Positions 1-10,085 of a DNA stretch of 64,000 nt are shown one piece after another. The position numbers and the translations under genes are program-made. The notes below the pieces were generated by a model. That model did no database searches, had not been told where the DNA came from, and saw only the letters and a program-made list of their open reading frames with translations. The stretch comes from Sphingobium sp. 66-54 (GTDB taxonomy: Bacteria > Pseudomonadota > Alphaproteobacteria > Sphingomonadales > Sphingomonadaceae): contig MKWI01000006.1 in NCBI GenBank assembly GCA_001899715.1, forward strand, positions 310,001-374,000. The letters run 5' to 3'. Position 1 is the first letter of the stretch, and each line of letters opens with the position of its first letter.

Positions 1-291
1 GCGTGGCGAGGCGACCGGATCGGCAGCGGGACATACAGCCTCGGCCTGCCGGACCAACTCCGGCGCAGGGAGATCGCGGCTGGCGAACAAAGGACGGCGC
101 GGCGGCGCATCGGGATGACGGTCCCGCCGGCGGCGCGGGAGAGCTTCGGCCGCAGCTTGCGCCGTGGCGGCATCGCGGAACCGACGGACCAGCGCGAGCC
201 AGTCTCCCGCCACACTGTGCAGCATCCGCAGAGCCGGTGGCCGTTCCCACCGAGTCTCCCCGCTCGCTTCCGTCATCGCTCTGGCGCTCAT
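1..291 (-). CDS. Hypothetical protein, 3' end truncated by window edge
   Basis: Reverse strand is open from ATG at 291 to the window edge (MSARAMTEASGETRWERPPALRMLHSVAGDWLALVRRF...); no recognised family. Confidence 0.45.
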   Translation of the reverse strand, partial: MSARAMTEASGETRWERPPALRMLHSVAGDWLALVRRFRDAATAQAAAEALPRRRRDRHPDAPPRRPLFASRDLPAPELVRQAEAVCPAADPVASPR

Positions 292-435
292 TATGTCCCC
301 CAAATGCGTGCAACACCGATTCGCTAGCAGCATTTGGTAAACAGGATCGTAACGACCCTCTGCGCTGCTCACGCCCGCCGATTGACGCGCCTCGCACGCC
401 ATGCGACGCCTCCTCCGCCCGAGAGGAGGCATGTC

Positions 436-1398
436 ATGGCGATACCCGATCAATTGGCCCGAGGCCTGCGGTTGCCGGCGATCGGCGCACCGATGTTCAT
501 CGTCTCCAACCCGACGCTGGTGATCGCCCAGTGCACCGCCGGCATCATCGGCGCTTTCCCCTCGCTCAATCCGCGCGCGCCCGAGCGGCTGGACGGCTGG
601 TTGAAGGAGATCACGCAAGCGCTCGCCGCGCATGACACCGCCCACCCGGAGCAGCCGGCCGCACCCTATGCGGTCAACCTCATCGTCCACCGCTCCAATC
701 CGCACCTGATGGAGGATCTGGCGACCTGCGCACGCTTCAAGGTGCCACTGGTCATCACGTCGCTCGGCGCCAATGCGGAGGTAAACGACGCGGTTCACGG
801 CTGGGGCGGGCTGGTTTTTCATGACGTCATCAACCAGCGCTTCGCCCGCAAGGCGGTGGAGAAAGGCGCGGACGGGCTGATCCTCGTCGCCGCCGGGGCG
901 GGCGGCCACGCGGGGGCCCAATCGCCCTTCGCGCTGGTCGCCGAGACGCGGACCTGGTTCGACGGGCCGGTCGCCGTTTCCGGCGCAATCGCCACCGGCG
1001 CGGGTATTCTCGCCGCGCGGGCGATGGGTGGAGACTTCGCCTATATCGGTTCGCCCTTCATCGCGACGGACGAGGCGCGCGCCAGCGACGCCTACAAGCA
1101 GGGCATCGTCGCCGGCAGCGCGGCCGATATCATCTACTCCAGTTATTTCACCGGCGTTCGCGGCAACTATCTGCGCGCTTCGATCCTCGCTCAAGGGCTC
1201 GATCCTGACGCCCTGCCTGAGAGCGATCCTTCCGCAATGGACTTCGCCAAAGCCAGCGGCGCCAAAGCGTGGCGCGACATCTGGGGTGCCGGGCAAGGCA
1301 TCGGCTCGGTGACGGAGATCGCGCCTGCCGCCCGGCTGATCGGGCGACTCGCGAGCGAGTATGCGGCTGCACGGGCAAGATTGTGCAGCGAGGCGTAG
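436..1398 (+). CDS. Nitronate monooxygenase / 2-nitropropane dioxygenase family
   Basis: MAIPDQLARGLRLPAIGAPMFIVSNPTLVIAQCTAGIIGAFPSLN..., GAGGHAGAQSPF and GGDFAYIGSPF motifs; start placed at internal ATG 436. Confidence 0.9.
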   Translation: MAIPDQLARGLRLPAIGAPMFIVSNPTLVIAQCTAGIIGAFPSLNPRAPERLDGWLKEITQALAAHDTAHPEQPAAPYAVNLIVHRSNPHLMEDLATCARFKVPLVITSLGANAEVNDAVHGWGGLVFHDVINQRFARKAVEKGADGLILVAAGAGGHAGAQSPFALVAETRTWFDGPVAVSGAIATGAGILAARAMGGDFAYIGSPFIATDEARASDAYKQGIVAGSAADIIYSSYFTGVRGNYLRASILAQGLDPDALPESDPSAMDFAKASGAKAWRDIWGAGQGIGSVTEIAPAARLIGRLASEYAAARARLCSEA

Positions 1399-1553
1399 AG
1401 CTGGGTTTCTGCCGATGAATACGCTCGGGCGTAAGCGCGCTGCAAGGCTTTGCAAGACGGGCGACCGTCTCTCAGGCGGATCATCCTGCTGCTGCTCCAA
1501 CTTCGGGGAGCGCGAGGATACGGAGATATGAACGGCTTACCCCGAGGCAGGCC

Positions 1554-2483
1554 CTACAGATCCGCCAGCCCGTGTTTGGCCACATCCTCCTGCCCCAGCG
1601 TCACAAACTGATCGCGCAGCCAGCAGGCGGCAGGGCCGGGCGGGGTATCGCGCCGCCAGATGGCGGAGAAGCGGTAGATGCCGCCGGGATGATCCGGCAT
1701 GGCGAGGCGGAGCAACGTTCCCGCCGCCAGATCACCCTGGACCAGCGGCAACGGCATGTTGCCCCAGCCGATCCCCTCACGCAGCAGCGCGTGCTTGGCG
1801 CTGAGATCGGCGAGGCGCCAGCTATGGGGGCTGAGCACCGCGAAATCACGCCCTTCGGTGAAACGCGAGCGGTCGCTGAGGACGAGTTGGATATGGTTGC
1901 GCCCCTCGCCCGGCGGGATGGCGGCCATACGCGCGAGCCGATGGTCGGGCGCCGCCACCGGCACCATCACCACCGATCCGGCATCGACCCAGTCCACCCC
2001 CTCCACGCCGGCGACCAACGGCCCGGAGATACCGACCACCGCCTTGCGATCCAGCACCAGCGCCGCCACCGCGCCGAGCGCCTCGACATGCAGGCGCAAC
2101 GAGACGGTGGGGAAGCGTTCGCGGAAGGCACGCAGCACCCGGCCGACCCTCTCGCCCGGCAGCATGACGTCGACGGCGAGATCGACCTCGCTCTCCAACC
2201 CCTCCAGCAACCCTTTCACCTTGGCGCGCAGCCCGGCGACGCCATTGGCGAGCAGACGCGCCTCGGCGAGCACCGCGCGCCCGGCCGCGGTGAGCGTGGG
2301 TTTACGGGTACCTTGCCGTTCGAACAGGGTGAGGCCAAGCTGCGCCTCCAGATTGGCGATGGTATAGCTGACAACCGAGACGGCCCGGTTGAGCCGCCGC
2401 CCAGCCGCCGCGAAGCTGCCGCAATCCACCACGGCGAGGAACACGCGGAGCTGCTCGAACGTGGGAGTGCCAGGATCACTCAC
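1554..2483 (-). CDS. LysR-family transcriptional regulator
   Basis: N-terminal HTH typical of LysR (FEQLRVFLAVVDCGSFAAAGRRLNRAVSVVSYTIANLEAQLGLTLFER). Confidence 0.92.
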   Translation of the reverse strand: MSDPGTPTFEQLRVFLAVVDCGSFAAAGRRLNRAVSVVSYTIANLEAQLGLTLFERQGTRKPTLTAAGRAVLAEARLLANGVAGLRAKVKGLLEGLESEVDLAVDVMLPGERVGRVLRAFRERFPTVSLRLHVEALGAVAALVLDRKAVVGISGPLVAGVEGVDWVDAGSVVMVPVAAPDHRLARMAAIPPGEGRNHIQLVLSDRSRFTEGRDFAVLSPHSWRLADLSAKHALLREGIGWGNMPLPLVQGDLAAGTLLRLAMPDHPGGIYRFSAIWRRDTPPGPAACWLRDQFVTLGQEDVAKHGLADL

Positions 2484-2606
2484 TTTTCAACTTTCTGGAA
2501 CTATTTAGTCGATATTATCCCGGTTTTCCGCAAAGCCTGCAAGCGCCATATGAGCGTCCGTAACGGGCTGGCGCCCCGACGGCGCCGCCCTTTGAGGAGA
2601 CCGCTC

Positions 2607-3305
2607 ATGATCGAACTGCGCCCCCTCGCCGGCCTTGGCGGCGACAATCTCGGCTGGCTGGACACCAAGCACCATTTCAGCTTCGCCAACTACCATGACC
2701 CCGAGCGGATGCACTGGGGCAATCTGCGCGTCTGGAACGACGACGCGATCCAGCCCGGCACCGGCTTCCCCCCGCACCCGCACCGCGACATGGAGATCAT
2801 CACCTATGTCCGCGAAGGCGCGATCACGCACGAGGACAATCTCGGTAACAAGGGCCGCACCGTGGCGGGGGACGTGCAGGTGATGAGCGCCGGCACCGGC
2901 ATCGCCCACTCGGAATATAACCGCGAGGAGGGGATCACCCGGATCTTCCAGATCTGGATCCTGCCGACCCGCACCGGCGAGAAGCCGAGCTGGGGCACGC
3001 GCACCTTCCCCAAGGGCGAGCGCGGCGGCCGTTTCATCACGCTGGCCTCCGGCTACGCCAATGACGACGACGCCCTGCCGATCCGCACCGATGCGCGGGT
3101 GGTCGGCGCCACCCTCAAGGCTGGCGAGACGGCGACCTATCCGCTCGGCAAGGCCCGCAAGGGCTATCTGGTGCCCGCCAGCGGCGCGGTCGAGATCGAC
3201 GGCGTGCGCGTCAATGCGCGCGATGGCGCGGCGATCGCCGACATGGAGACGCTGACCGTCACTGCGCTTGAGGACAGCGAGATCGTCCTGGTCGACGCCG
3301 CCTGA
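2607..3305 (+). CDS. Pirin family protein
   Basis: [28 protein letters not shown]...[16 protein letters not shown]; start at internal ATG of ORF 1572-3305. Confidence 0.93.
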   Translation: MIELRPLAGLGGDNLGWLDTKHHFSFANYHDPERMHWGNLRVWNDDAIQPGTGFPPHPHRDMEIITYVREGAITHEDNLGNKGRTVAGDVQVMSAGTGIAHSEYNREEGITRIFQIWILPTRTGEKPSWGTRTFPKGERGGRFITLASGYANDDDALPIRTDARVVGATLKAGETATYPLGKARKGYLVPASGAVEIDGVRVNARDGAAIADMETLTVTALEDSEIVLVDAA

Positions 3306-3381
3306 TCCAGAACACCGGCCCCGGAGCGCTCCAAAGCGCCTCCGGGACCTCCCCCATTCCAAACCCCAGGAGATCCAGAAA

Positions 3382-3981
3382 ATGGCAAAGGTTCTTGTGC
3401 TGTATTATTCCGCCTACGGGCACATCGAGCAGATGGCGCAGGCCGTCGCGCAAGGCGCGCAGGCGGCCGGGGCCGAGGTCGATATCCGCCGCGTGCCCGA
3501 ACTCGTGCCCGAGGAGGTGGCGCGTAACAGCCATTACAAGCTCGACCAGCAGGCCCCCGTCGCCACCATCGCCGAACTGGAGAATTACGACGCGATCGTG
3601 GTCGGCACCGGCACGCGCTTCGGCCGCCTCTCGTCGCAGATGGCGAACTTCCTCGATCAGGCCGGCGGCCTGTGGGCGCGCGGTGCCTTGAACGGCAAGG
3701 TCGGCGCCGCGTTCACCTCCACCGCCTCACAGCATGGCGGGCAGGAGACGACCCTGTTCTCGATCATCACCAACCTGCTGCACTTCGGCATGACGGTGGT
3801 GGGGCTCGACTATGGCTTCGCCGGGCAACTGGGGCATGACGAGGTCAGGGGCGGCGCCCCTTATGGCGCAACGACCATTGCCGGCGGCGACGGCAGCCGC
3901 CAGCCCGCCGAGAATGAGCTGGAAGGCGCCCGCTATCTCGGCCGCCGCGTGGCGGAGACGGCAGCCAAACTATTCGCTTGA
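3382..3981 (+). CDS. wrbA: NAD(P)H:quinone oxidoreductase, WrbA type
   Basis: [26 protein letters not shown]...[24 protein letters not shown]...[12 protein letters not shown]. Confidence 0.93.
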   Translation: MAKVLVLYYSAYGHIEQMAQAVAQGAQAAGAEVDIRRVPELVPEEVARNSHYKLDQQAPVATIAELENYDAIVVGTGTRFGRLSSQMANFLDQAGGLWARGALNGKVGAAFTSTASQHGGQETTLFSIITNLLHFGMTVVGLDYGFAGQLGHDEVRGGAPYGATTIAGGDGSRQPAENELEGARYLGRRVAETAAKLFA

Positions 3982-4117
3982 GATATGGAACGCGCGGGCC
4001 GGCGGTCCCGCGAGTTCTCATAAACGAGTGGGAGGCCGGGGGACGGGCCCCCATCCACCGACGCCAGCATAACCATATAGTTCCTCGCCGCCTTCGCTCC
4101 TGCCTGCCAACCCCGCC

Positions 4118-4606
4118 TCACCCCACCCTGCGCAGCACCTCCGCCTCGATTTCGACCGGCATGTCGTGCGGCAGCGCAGCCACGCCCACCGCCGTGCGGG
4201 CATGGGCGCCGATCTCGGGCCCGAACACATCCAGGATCAGATCGGTGAAGCCGTTGAGAACGGCTGGCGTTTGCGTGAATCCCGGTGCGCAGTTGATCAT
4301 GCCATGAACGCGGCACCAGCCGGAAATGCGGTCCAGGCTGCCGAGCGCACGCTTGAGACTGGCGAGCATCGAGAGCGCAGTGAGGCGGGCGGCCTCATAG
4401 CCTTGCTCGACCGATACCGCCTCGCCCAGCCGGCCGAATGGTCCGGCAACCGATCCATCAGGCATTTGCGGGCCATGGCCAGAGACATAAGCGCGCTCGC
4501 CGCGCACGTTCACCCACGGAAAGCGCAGTGTCACGCCCGGCGGCAGCGCAAGCGGCGCGGGCAGGATGAGACCCAGTTCGGCGAGCTTTTGGTCAGGACC
4601 GGACAT
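4118..4606 (-). CDS. RidA/YjgF family protein
   Basis: VRGERAYVSGHGPQMPDGS...GFTQTPAVLNGFTDLILDVFG...HARTAVGVAALPHDMPVEIEAEV. Confidence 0.85.
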   Translation of the reverse strand: MSGPDQKLAELGLILPAPLALPPGVTLRFPWVNVRGERAYVSGHGPQMPDGSVAGPFGRLGEAVSVEQGYEAARLTALSMLASLKRALGSLDRISGWCRVHGMINCAPGFTQTPAVLNGFTDLILDVFGPEIGAHARTAVGVAALPHDMPVEIEAEVLRRVG

Positions 4607-4656
4607 GCCTGCTCCTCGTCAGTGAACAGCCACTATCCCGTCCGTCTGAACACGGG

Positions 4657-5580
4657 TCAAGCGCGGCCCCGCGCCCGCTGAACGGCATGCACGATCGTCA
4701 CCACCACCAGCCCGAGCAGCAGGCCGAAAACGGCGGAGAACAGCGCCCCGATCACCCAGCCCAGCACCGCATTGTGCGTCACCGCCTCGCTTGCCGCATG
4801 GATCGCATGGGGCAACGCGCCCAGCACCGTGCCGTCCAGCCCGTGCACGATAATGCCGCCGCCCACCCACAGCATCGCGATCATGCCGATAATCTCCAGC
4901 GCGTTGAGGATAACAGGCATAGCACGCACCAGCCCCCGACCCAGCCGATAGAGCGCCGGCGAGCCGGTGCTCGCGAAGTGCAGGCCGATATCGTCCAGCT
5001 TCACGATCAACGCCACTACGCCGTAGACGCCGGCCGTGACGAGCAGGCTGACGATGACCAGCGCGGCAGCCTGGGTAGCGACCGGGCGGCTCGCCACATC
5101 CGACAGTGCGATCGCCATGATCTCGGCGGAGAGGATGAGGTCGGTGCGGATGGCGCCGGAGACCTTGGCCTGTTCAAGCTGCGCGGGGTCGCCTTCGTCG
5201 TCCGCCCCCTCCTCGCCATGGCCGCCGCGCAGCCATTCGAGGATCTTTTCCGCGCCCTCGAAGCAGAGGAAGGTGCCGCCGATCATCAGCAGCGGCGTGA
5301 TCGCCGCCGGCAGGAAGGCACTCAGCAGCAGCGCCACCGGGAGCAGAATGAGCAGCTTGTTGCGCAGCGAGCCGAGCGCGATGCGCCCGATCATCGGCAG
5401 TTCGCGCTGGGGCGAGAAGCCGGTCACATAAGTCGGCGTCACCGCGGTATCATCCACCACCACGCCGGCCGCCTTCATGCTCGCCTTGCTGGCAGCGGCG
5501 GACACATCGTCGAGCGAGGCGGCAGCGAGTCGTGCGATAGCGGCGACATCATCGAGCAGGGCGGCAAGGCCGGAAGCCAT
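4657..5580 (-). CDS. DUF808/YedI-type membrane protein
   Basis: MASGLAALLDDVAAIARLAAASLDDVSAAASKASMKAAGVVVDDTAVTPTYVTGFSPQRELPMIGRIALGSLRNKLLILLP is characteristic of the family. Confidence 0.88.
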   Translation of the reverse strand: MASGLAALLDDVAAIARLAAASLDDVSAAASKASMKAAGVVVDDTAVTPTYVTGFSPQRELPMIGRIALGSLRNKLLILLPVALLLSAFLPAAITPLLMIGGTFLCFEGAEKILEWLRGGHGEEGADDEGDPAQLEQAKVSGAIRTDLILSAEIMAIALSDVASRPVATQAAALVIVSLLVTAGVYGVVALIVKLDDIGLHFASTGSPALYRLGRGLVRAMPVILNALEIIGMIAMLWVGGGIIVHGLDGTVLGALPHAIHAASEAVTHNAVLGWVIGALFSAVFGLLLGLVVVTIVHAVQRARGRA

Positions 5581-5724
5581 GGGCAGCGTTCTCCTTCCAG
5601 GAGGTGGAGCCCTTTCATGGCGGAAATCGCGGGCGCCGGAAAGTTTCCGCCTTTGTGAAGGCAAGGGCACGCCCCGTTGCCCTTTATCGCCCTGGGCTCC
5701 TGCCTTCGGAGGAGCGCGTTGCTC

Positions 5725-6450
5725 TCAAGCGGCCGCGTCCGGCAGCGCCCAATCGATCGCGCCGCGCCCGTTTTCGGTGAGAAACGCGTTCGCCCGCGAG
5801 AAATGCCGGCAGCCGAAGAAGCCGTTATGCGCGGAAAGCGGCGAGGGGTGCGGCGCGCGCAGCACGAGGTGACGACCACCTTGCGCCACGTCGCGGATGA
5901 AGCCGGCTTTCTTCTGCGCATAGGAGCCCCAGAGCAGGAAGGCGACCGGCGCCTCCTGCTCGGCCACGCGCGCAATCACCGCATCGGTGAACCGTTCCCA
6001 GCCGCGATTGGCGTGGGCGCCGGCCTTGCCCATCTCGACGGTCAGCACGCTGTTGAGCAACAGCACGCCCTGCCGCGCCCAATGATCGAGATGGCCGTGG
6101 CGCGGGCGCGACAAGCCGAGGTCGCCGTGCAATTCCTTGAAGATGTTGACGAGGCTGGGCGGCGGCGGAACGCCGGGCAGCACGGAGAAACACAGGCCAT
6201 GCGCCTGGCCGGGGCCATGATAGGGGTCTTGCCCGAGCACCACTGCGCGCACCGCCGGCAGCGGCGTCAAGGTCAGCGCGTTGAACCAGTCGGCCCCGCG
6301 TGGGAAGATGCGCGCGCCCGCCTCCTTGCGATCGACGAGGAAGCGCTTGAGATCGGCCATGTAGGGCGCGGCGAACTCATCGGCGAGCGCATCGCGCCAG
6401 CTCGCGTCGAGCGCGGCGGGGATGGTGGGCGGAGCGGCGGTAGCGGCCAT
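5725..6450 (-). CDS. ung: Uracil-DNA glycosylase
   Basis: [21 protein letters not shown]...[10 protein letters not shown]...[21 protein letters not shown]. Confidence 0.95.
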   Translation of the reverse strand: MAATAAPPTIPAALDASWRDALADEFAAPYMADLKRFLVDRKEAGARIFPRGADWFNALTLTPLPAVRAVVLGQDPYHGPGQAHGLCFSVLPGVPPPPSLVNIFKELHGDLGLSRPRHGHLDHWARQGVLLLNSVLTVEMGKAGAHANRGWERFTDAVIARVAEQEAPVAFLLWGSYAQKKAGFIRDVAQGGRHLVLRAPHPSPLSAHNGFFGCRHFSRANAFLTENGRGAIDWALPDAAA

Positions 6451-6523
6451 GGCCGTTGCCTATCCCGCCCGGTCTCCACTGCCAAGGAGGAAGTGGGCGC
6501 CGTCCATCCGGCGCGCCGGTGGG

Positions 6524-6913
6524 TCAGCCGATCCGGCCCCAGGCGTCGGCGATGTCGGCGATGAACTGGCGCGCCTGCTCCATCGGCTCGGCGCGATGCT
6601 GCGCCGTGGCCTCCAGCACGCGCTTGCGGGCCTCGCGATAGATGACCGCGAGGTTGACCGCGATCTCGCCGCCGCGCCCGAAGTCCAGACTGGTCTCCAG
6701 CGCATGGAGAATGGCGAGAGCACGGGTCTGCCGATCGAGGCACTGGGCGCGGTCTCCGCCACGCAGCGCCAGCGCGGCGGCGTCGAGCGAGAGCAGCAAC
6801 TCGTCGAACAACATCTTCACCAACTGGTGCGGGTTCGCCCCTTCGGCGCGGCTGCCGGTATCGACCGCCGCATAGTGCCGGAGCGCCTTGGCGGGATGCT
6901 GACCCATATACAT
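6524..6913 (-). CDS. fliS: Flagellar export chaperone FliS
   Basis: NPHQLVKMLFDELLLSLDAA...; immediately downstream of fliD. Confidence 0.85.
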   Translation of the reverse strand: MYMGQHPAKALRHYAAVDTGSRAEGANPHQLVKMLFDELLLSLDAAALALRGGDRAQCLDRQTRALAILHALETSLDFGRGGEIAVNLAVIYREARKRVLEATAQHRAEPMEQARQFIADIADAWGRIG

Positions 6914-6956
6914 CTATCGTACCCTCGTTTCTGTTGTCGTTGGGGAAAAGCGGGGC

Positions 6957-8348
6957 TTAGTCCTTGCTGCCGTTCCAGACCTTGATCTGCTGCTCCAGAT
7001 AGGACTGTGTCGCCTTGAACGCGGTCAGCTTGGCCTGCATCGTGGAATAGGTCTTGGTGAGCTGTGCCGAATAATCGGTGCGCTGCTGGTCGAGCTTGTC
7101 GAGCTGCTTGGCGAGGCTGTCGCGCATCTTCTCATAGCTCGCCTGCGAAGCGGCCAGCGGCCCGTCGATGCCGTTGACATAATCGGTGACACTCTTGAGT
7201 GCGCCGGCGACGCCCGGATGATCGGCATCCTTGACCGCCGGGTTGAGCATCTGCGTCACCGCCTCGGGATCGGCCGCGAGCACGGCGTTGAGCCGGTTAG
7301 TGTCGAGGCTCAATGTGCCGTCGCGCTCGGTGCGCACGCCGATATCCGCCAGCGTCCGGTAAGGGCCGGTCGCCGAAAGCTGGGTGGAGACCAGGCCGGC
7401 AAGGCGGCGGGACATGTCGCGCACGCCGGAGTCGGAGGAGAGCAGGCCCGCGGTGTCGCTCCCCGAACCGGCGGCCGTCGCGCTGTTCAACGCCCGCTTG
7501 AGGTCGTTGTAGGCGCTGACGAATTCCTTGACGAGGTCGCTCATCGACGTTGTCGGCTGGTCGGTGGCAAGGGTGACGGTGGTGCCCGGTGCTGCCTTGT
7601 TAAGGTCGATACGCACGAAGGGGATCGCCCCCGTCACTTCGTTGGAGGCATATTCCATATCGACATTGTCGATGCGGATCAGCGCGTTCTGTGCGCTTTG
7701 GCTGATCGCCATGCCCCCCGCCGCACCGTCCCACGTGAAGCGCTGGAGATCCGCATCCGCGCCGGCGTCAGCCGTGAGGGTGAACGCCTTGTCCACGCCG
7801 GTTTCACCCTTGAGCACCAGCCGCGCACCGGACTGGTCGGTCACGATCGACGCGGTGACGCCGGCATTGGCCACGTTGATCGCGCTGGCAAGGTCGGTGA
7901 GCGTGTTGGCCGGCGCATCCAGCGTGATCGTCGTGCTGGTCGTACCCACGGTCAGCGTCAGGCTGCCGGTGCCGGCCACGTCCGTCGCCGCGCCGAGCGG
8001 CGCCGATTGCAGCACCTGGCTGCGGGCGAGCTGGAGCACTTCGATCTGCGCCGGCAAGCCCTTGGGCACGCCGCCCGCGATCAGGCTGACCGAGGCGATG
8101 GACGGATCGTTGGAAACGGGCTGGCCGTTATAGGCGCTGCTCTGGAGCAGCTCGGTCAGCGCCGTGGAGAAAGTGGTGAGCGAGCTTTTGGCCGAAGCCA
8201 GCGCCGAGATCCGCGCATTGTTGGTGCTCACGCGATCGTTGACCACGCTCTCCTTGGGCAGGAAGGTCGCGTTCACCAGATCCGAGACGAGCTGGGTTGT
8301 GTTGAGCCCCGAGCCGATCCCCAATGCACTTGCGATGTCGATTGCCAT
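6957..8348 (-). CDS. fliD: Flagellar filament capping protein FliD
   Basis: Hook-associated protein 2 features: IGSGLNTTQLVSDLVNATFLPK..., long Ser/Thr/Ala-rich body and C-terminal coiled coil; context with fliS. Confidence 0.9.
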   Translation of the reverse strand: MAIDIASALGIGSGLNTTQLVSDLVNATFLPKESVVNDRVSTNNARISALASAKSSLTTFSTALTELLQSSAYNGQPVSNDPSIASVSLIAGGVPKGLPAQIEVLQLARSQVLQSAPLGAATDVAGTGSLTLTVGTTSTTITLDAPANTLTDLASAINVANAGVTASIVTDQSGARLVLKGETGVDKAFTLTADAGADADLQRFTWDGAAGGMAISQSAQNALIRIDNVDMEYASNEVTGAIPFVRIDLNKAAPGTTVTLATDQPTTSMSDLVKEFVSAYNDLKRALNSATAAGSGSDTAGLLSSDSGVRDMSRRLAGLVSTQLSATGPYRTLADIGVRTERDGTLSLDTNRLNAVLAADPEAVTQMLNPAVKDADHPGVAGALKSVTDYVNGIDGPLAASQASYEKMRDSLAKQLDKLDQQRTDYSAQLTKTYSTMQAKLTAFKATQSYLEQQIKVWNGSKD

Positions 8349-8371
8349 GCACCTTGTCCCTTCAGGGGCTT

Positions 8372-8398
8372 ATAACGGCGCCACGACGGCCGGCTTTA
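8372..8398 (-). promoter_or_regulatory. Putative sigma-28 (FliA) promoter for fliD
   Basis: Minus strand reads TAAA-N15-GCCGTTAT, ending 24 bp upstream of the fliD ATG; resembles the class III flagellar consensus TAAA-N15-GCCGATAA. Confidence 0.5.
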
Positions 8399-8445
8399 GG
8401 AGACGATCCGGCAAAAACGACCCGGCAATCCATCCGGCCGGATGC

Positions 8446-8880
8446 TCACTGGAGGACGGCTTCCACGCTGACATGCGGCGCGTTGGCCTGCGCGGCGCGC
8501 GCCTGCGCGGCCTTCTGCGCGAGCGACTGGGCGACCTGCGCGACGAAGGCGAGCATCTGCGGATCGGTCGGCGGCATGGGCAGCACGATCACGGGCTGCG
8601 GCATCAGCCCCATCAGCGCCGAATCCGCATGCGCGACCTGCTCATCGGCAGGCCGGCGGCGGGGCTGGAGATCGGCCAGCACATTGGCGATATCGGCGCG
8701 CAACCGCGCATAGGTCGCCGAAATGGCAGACCGCTCCGCCGCGTGCGGATCGACCTGGACATGGGCTTGCGCTTGTGCCTGCGCCGACCCGGCGCCCGAC
8801 GCGGCCTGCACGACGAGGCGGTGGTCCGCCACGCGGGACACCGAAGGCACCGGATCCGTCCGGGACAGAAACTCGTTCAT
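8446..8880 (-). CDS. Hypothetical protein encoded between flhB and fliD
   Basis: 144-aa Ala/Gln-rich ORF collinear with the flagellar operon; family not recognised. Confidence 0.65.
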   Translation of the reverse strand: MNEFLSRTDPVPSVSRVADHRLVVQAASGAGSAQAQAQAHVQVDPHAAERSAISATYARLRADIANVLADLQPRRRPADEQVAHADSALMGLMPQPVIVLPMPPTDPQMLAFVAQVAQSLAQKAAQARAAQANAPHVSVEAVLQ

Positions 8881-8936
8881 GACGCATCATCCTGATAGCG
8901 TCCCCTGAACAAAGAACGGACGAGTGCAACTAAGCT

Positions 8937-10082
8937 TTAATTCATGATGTTCTTGCCGTCCGAATCGAACCGCATCGCATCCGGCAGGTCGATATGCGGA
9001 CGGTCCATCTCGCTCGCCATGCGGTTCTCGATGCGGAACACGAAGGCAAGCACCGTCGCCACCGCCATGAACAATCGCTCGTCGATTTCCCGCCCGGCGC
9101 GCGAGGTGAAGTAGATGGCGCGGGTCAGCTCGGGATATTGCAGCACCGGCACGCCCTTGTCGTGCGCCAGCTCGCGGATCGCGGCAGCGATCTCGTCCGC
9201 GCCACGCGCCAGCACCACCGGGGCGAGGTCGCGGCCGGGGCGGTAGCGCAGCGCCACCGCGAAATGGGTGGGGTTGGTGAGGATGACCGAGGCTTCCTCC
9301 ACCGCCTTGCGCACCGACCCATGCAGCGTTTCATATTGCCGGCGGCGGATGGCGGCCTTGAGTTCGGGTGAACCGTCGCTCTGCTTGTGCTCCTCCTTCA
9401 CCTCCTGCTTGGTCATGTTGAGGCGGCGGGTGCGCTGGAGCATCTGCGCCGGCACGTCGATGCCGGCGATGAGGAACAGCGACCCCGCCAGCGCCAGCGC
9501 GACGAGGATGAAGATGGAGCCGAGCGCGCTGCTTGCCGGTTCCACGCCGGTCTTGGCCATGGCACGGATCGCGTCGGTATGCGTCCACAGCAGATAGAAG
9601 CCGATCGAGCCGAGCAGCAGGATCTTGGCGAGCGATTTCACCAGCTCGATGAGGCCCTGCAAACCGAAGATGCGCTTGATGCCGTTGAGCGGGTTCATCT
9701 TCTCAGGCTTGGGCTGAAACGCCTGCGGCCGGAAACCGAGCGAGCCGAGGAGTGCCGGTGCGGCGATGGCGGCGACGAGCGTGGCAAACAGCACCCCGCC
9801 GAGCGGCAGCGCGATGGTGCCGAGCAGATGGGTAGCGCGGTCATCCGGCTCGAAGCCGGCAATGTCGGCGCGGTCGAAGCGCAGCCCTTCGGCGAGCATC
9901 TGGCGGATCGCGCCGATCAGCGCCGGCCCGGCCACCGCCAGCCAGCCCACGCCGGCCATCACCACCAGCGCGGTGGAGAGTTCGCGCGACTGGAGGATGT
10001 CACCTTTCTTGGCGGCATCAGCCAGCTTCTTGGGTGTCGGTTTCTCGGTCTTTTCGCCGCCGCCCGGGCTCTCCTGCGCCAC
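8937..10082 (-). CDS. flhB: Flagellar export switch protein FlhB
   Basis: GEKTEKPTPKKLADAAKKGDILQSRE..., autocleavage NPTH motif (VILTNPTHFAVALRY). Confidence 0.96.
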   Translation of the reverse strand: MAQESPGGGEKTEKPTPKKLADAAKKGDILQSRELSTALVVMAGVGWLAVAGPALIGAIRQMLAEGLRFDRADIAGFEPDDRATHLLGTIALPLGGVLFATLVAAIAAPALLGSLGFRPQAFQPKPEKMNPLNGIKRIFGLQGLIELVKSLAKILLLGSIGFYLLWTHTDAIRAMAKTGVEPASSALGSIFILVALALAGSLFLIAGIDVPAQMLQRTRRLNMTKQEVKEEHKQSDGSPELKAAIRRRQYETLHGSVRKAVEEASVILTNPTHFAVALRYRPGRDLAPVVLARGADEIAAAIRELAHDKGVPVLQYPELTRAIYFTSRAGREIDERLFMAVATVLAFVFRIENRMASEMDRPHIDLPDAMRFDSDGKNIMN

Positions 10083-10085
10083 GGC

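Noticed and set aside
1572-2600. Long + strand ORF (first half of ORF 1572-3305)
   Set aside because: Antisense to a clear LysR gene; only the pirin part (from 2607) has family-like sequence. High GC produces long spurious antisense ORFs.
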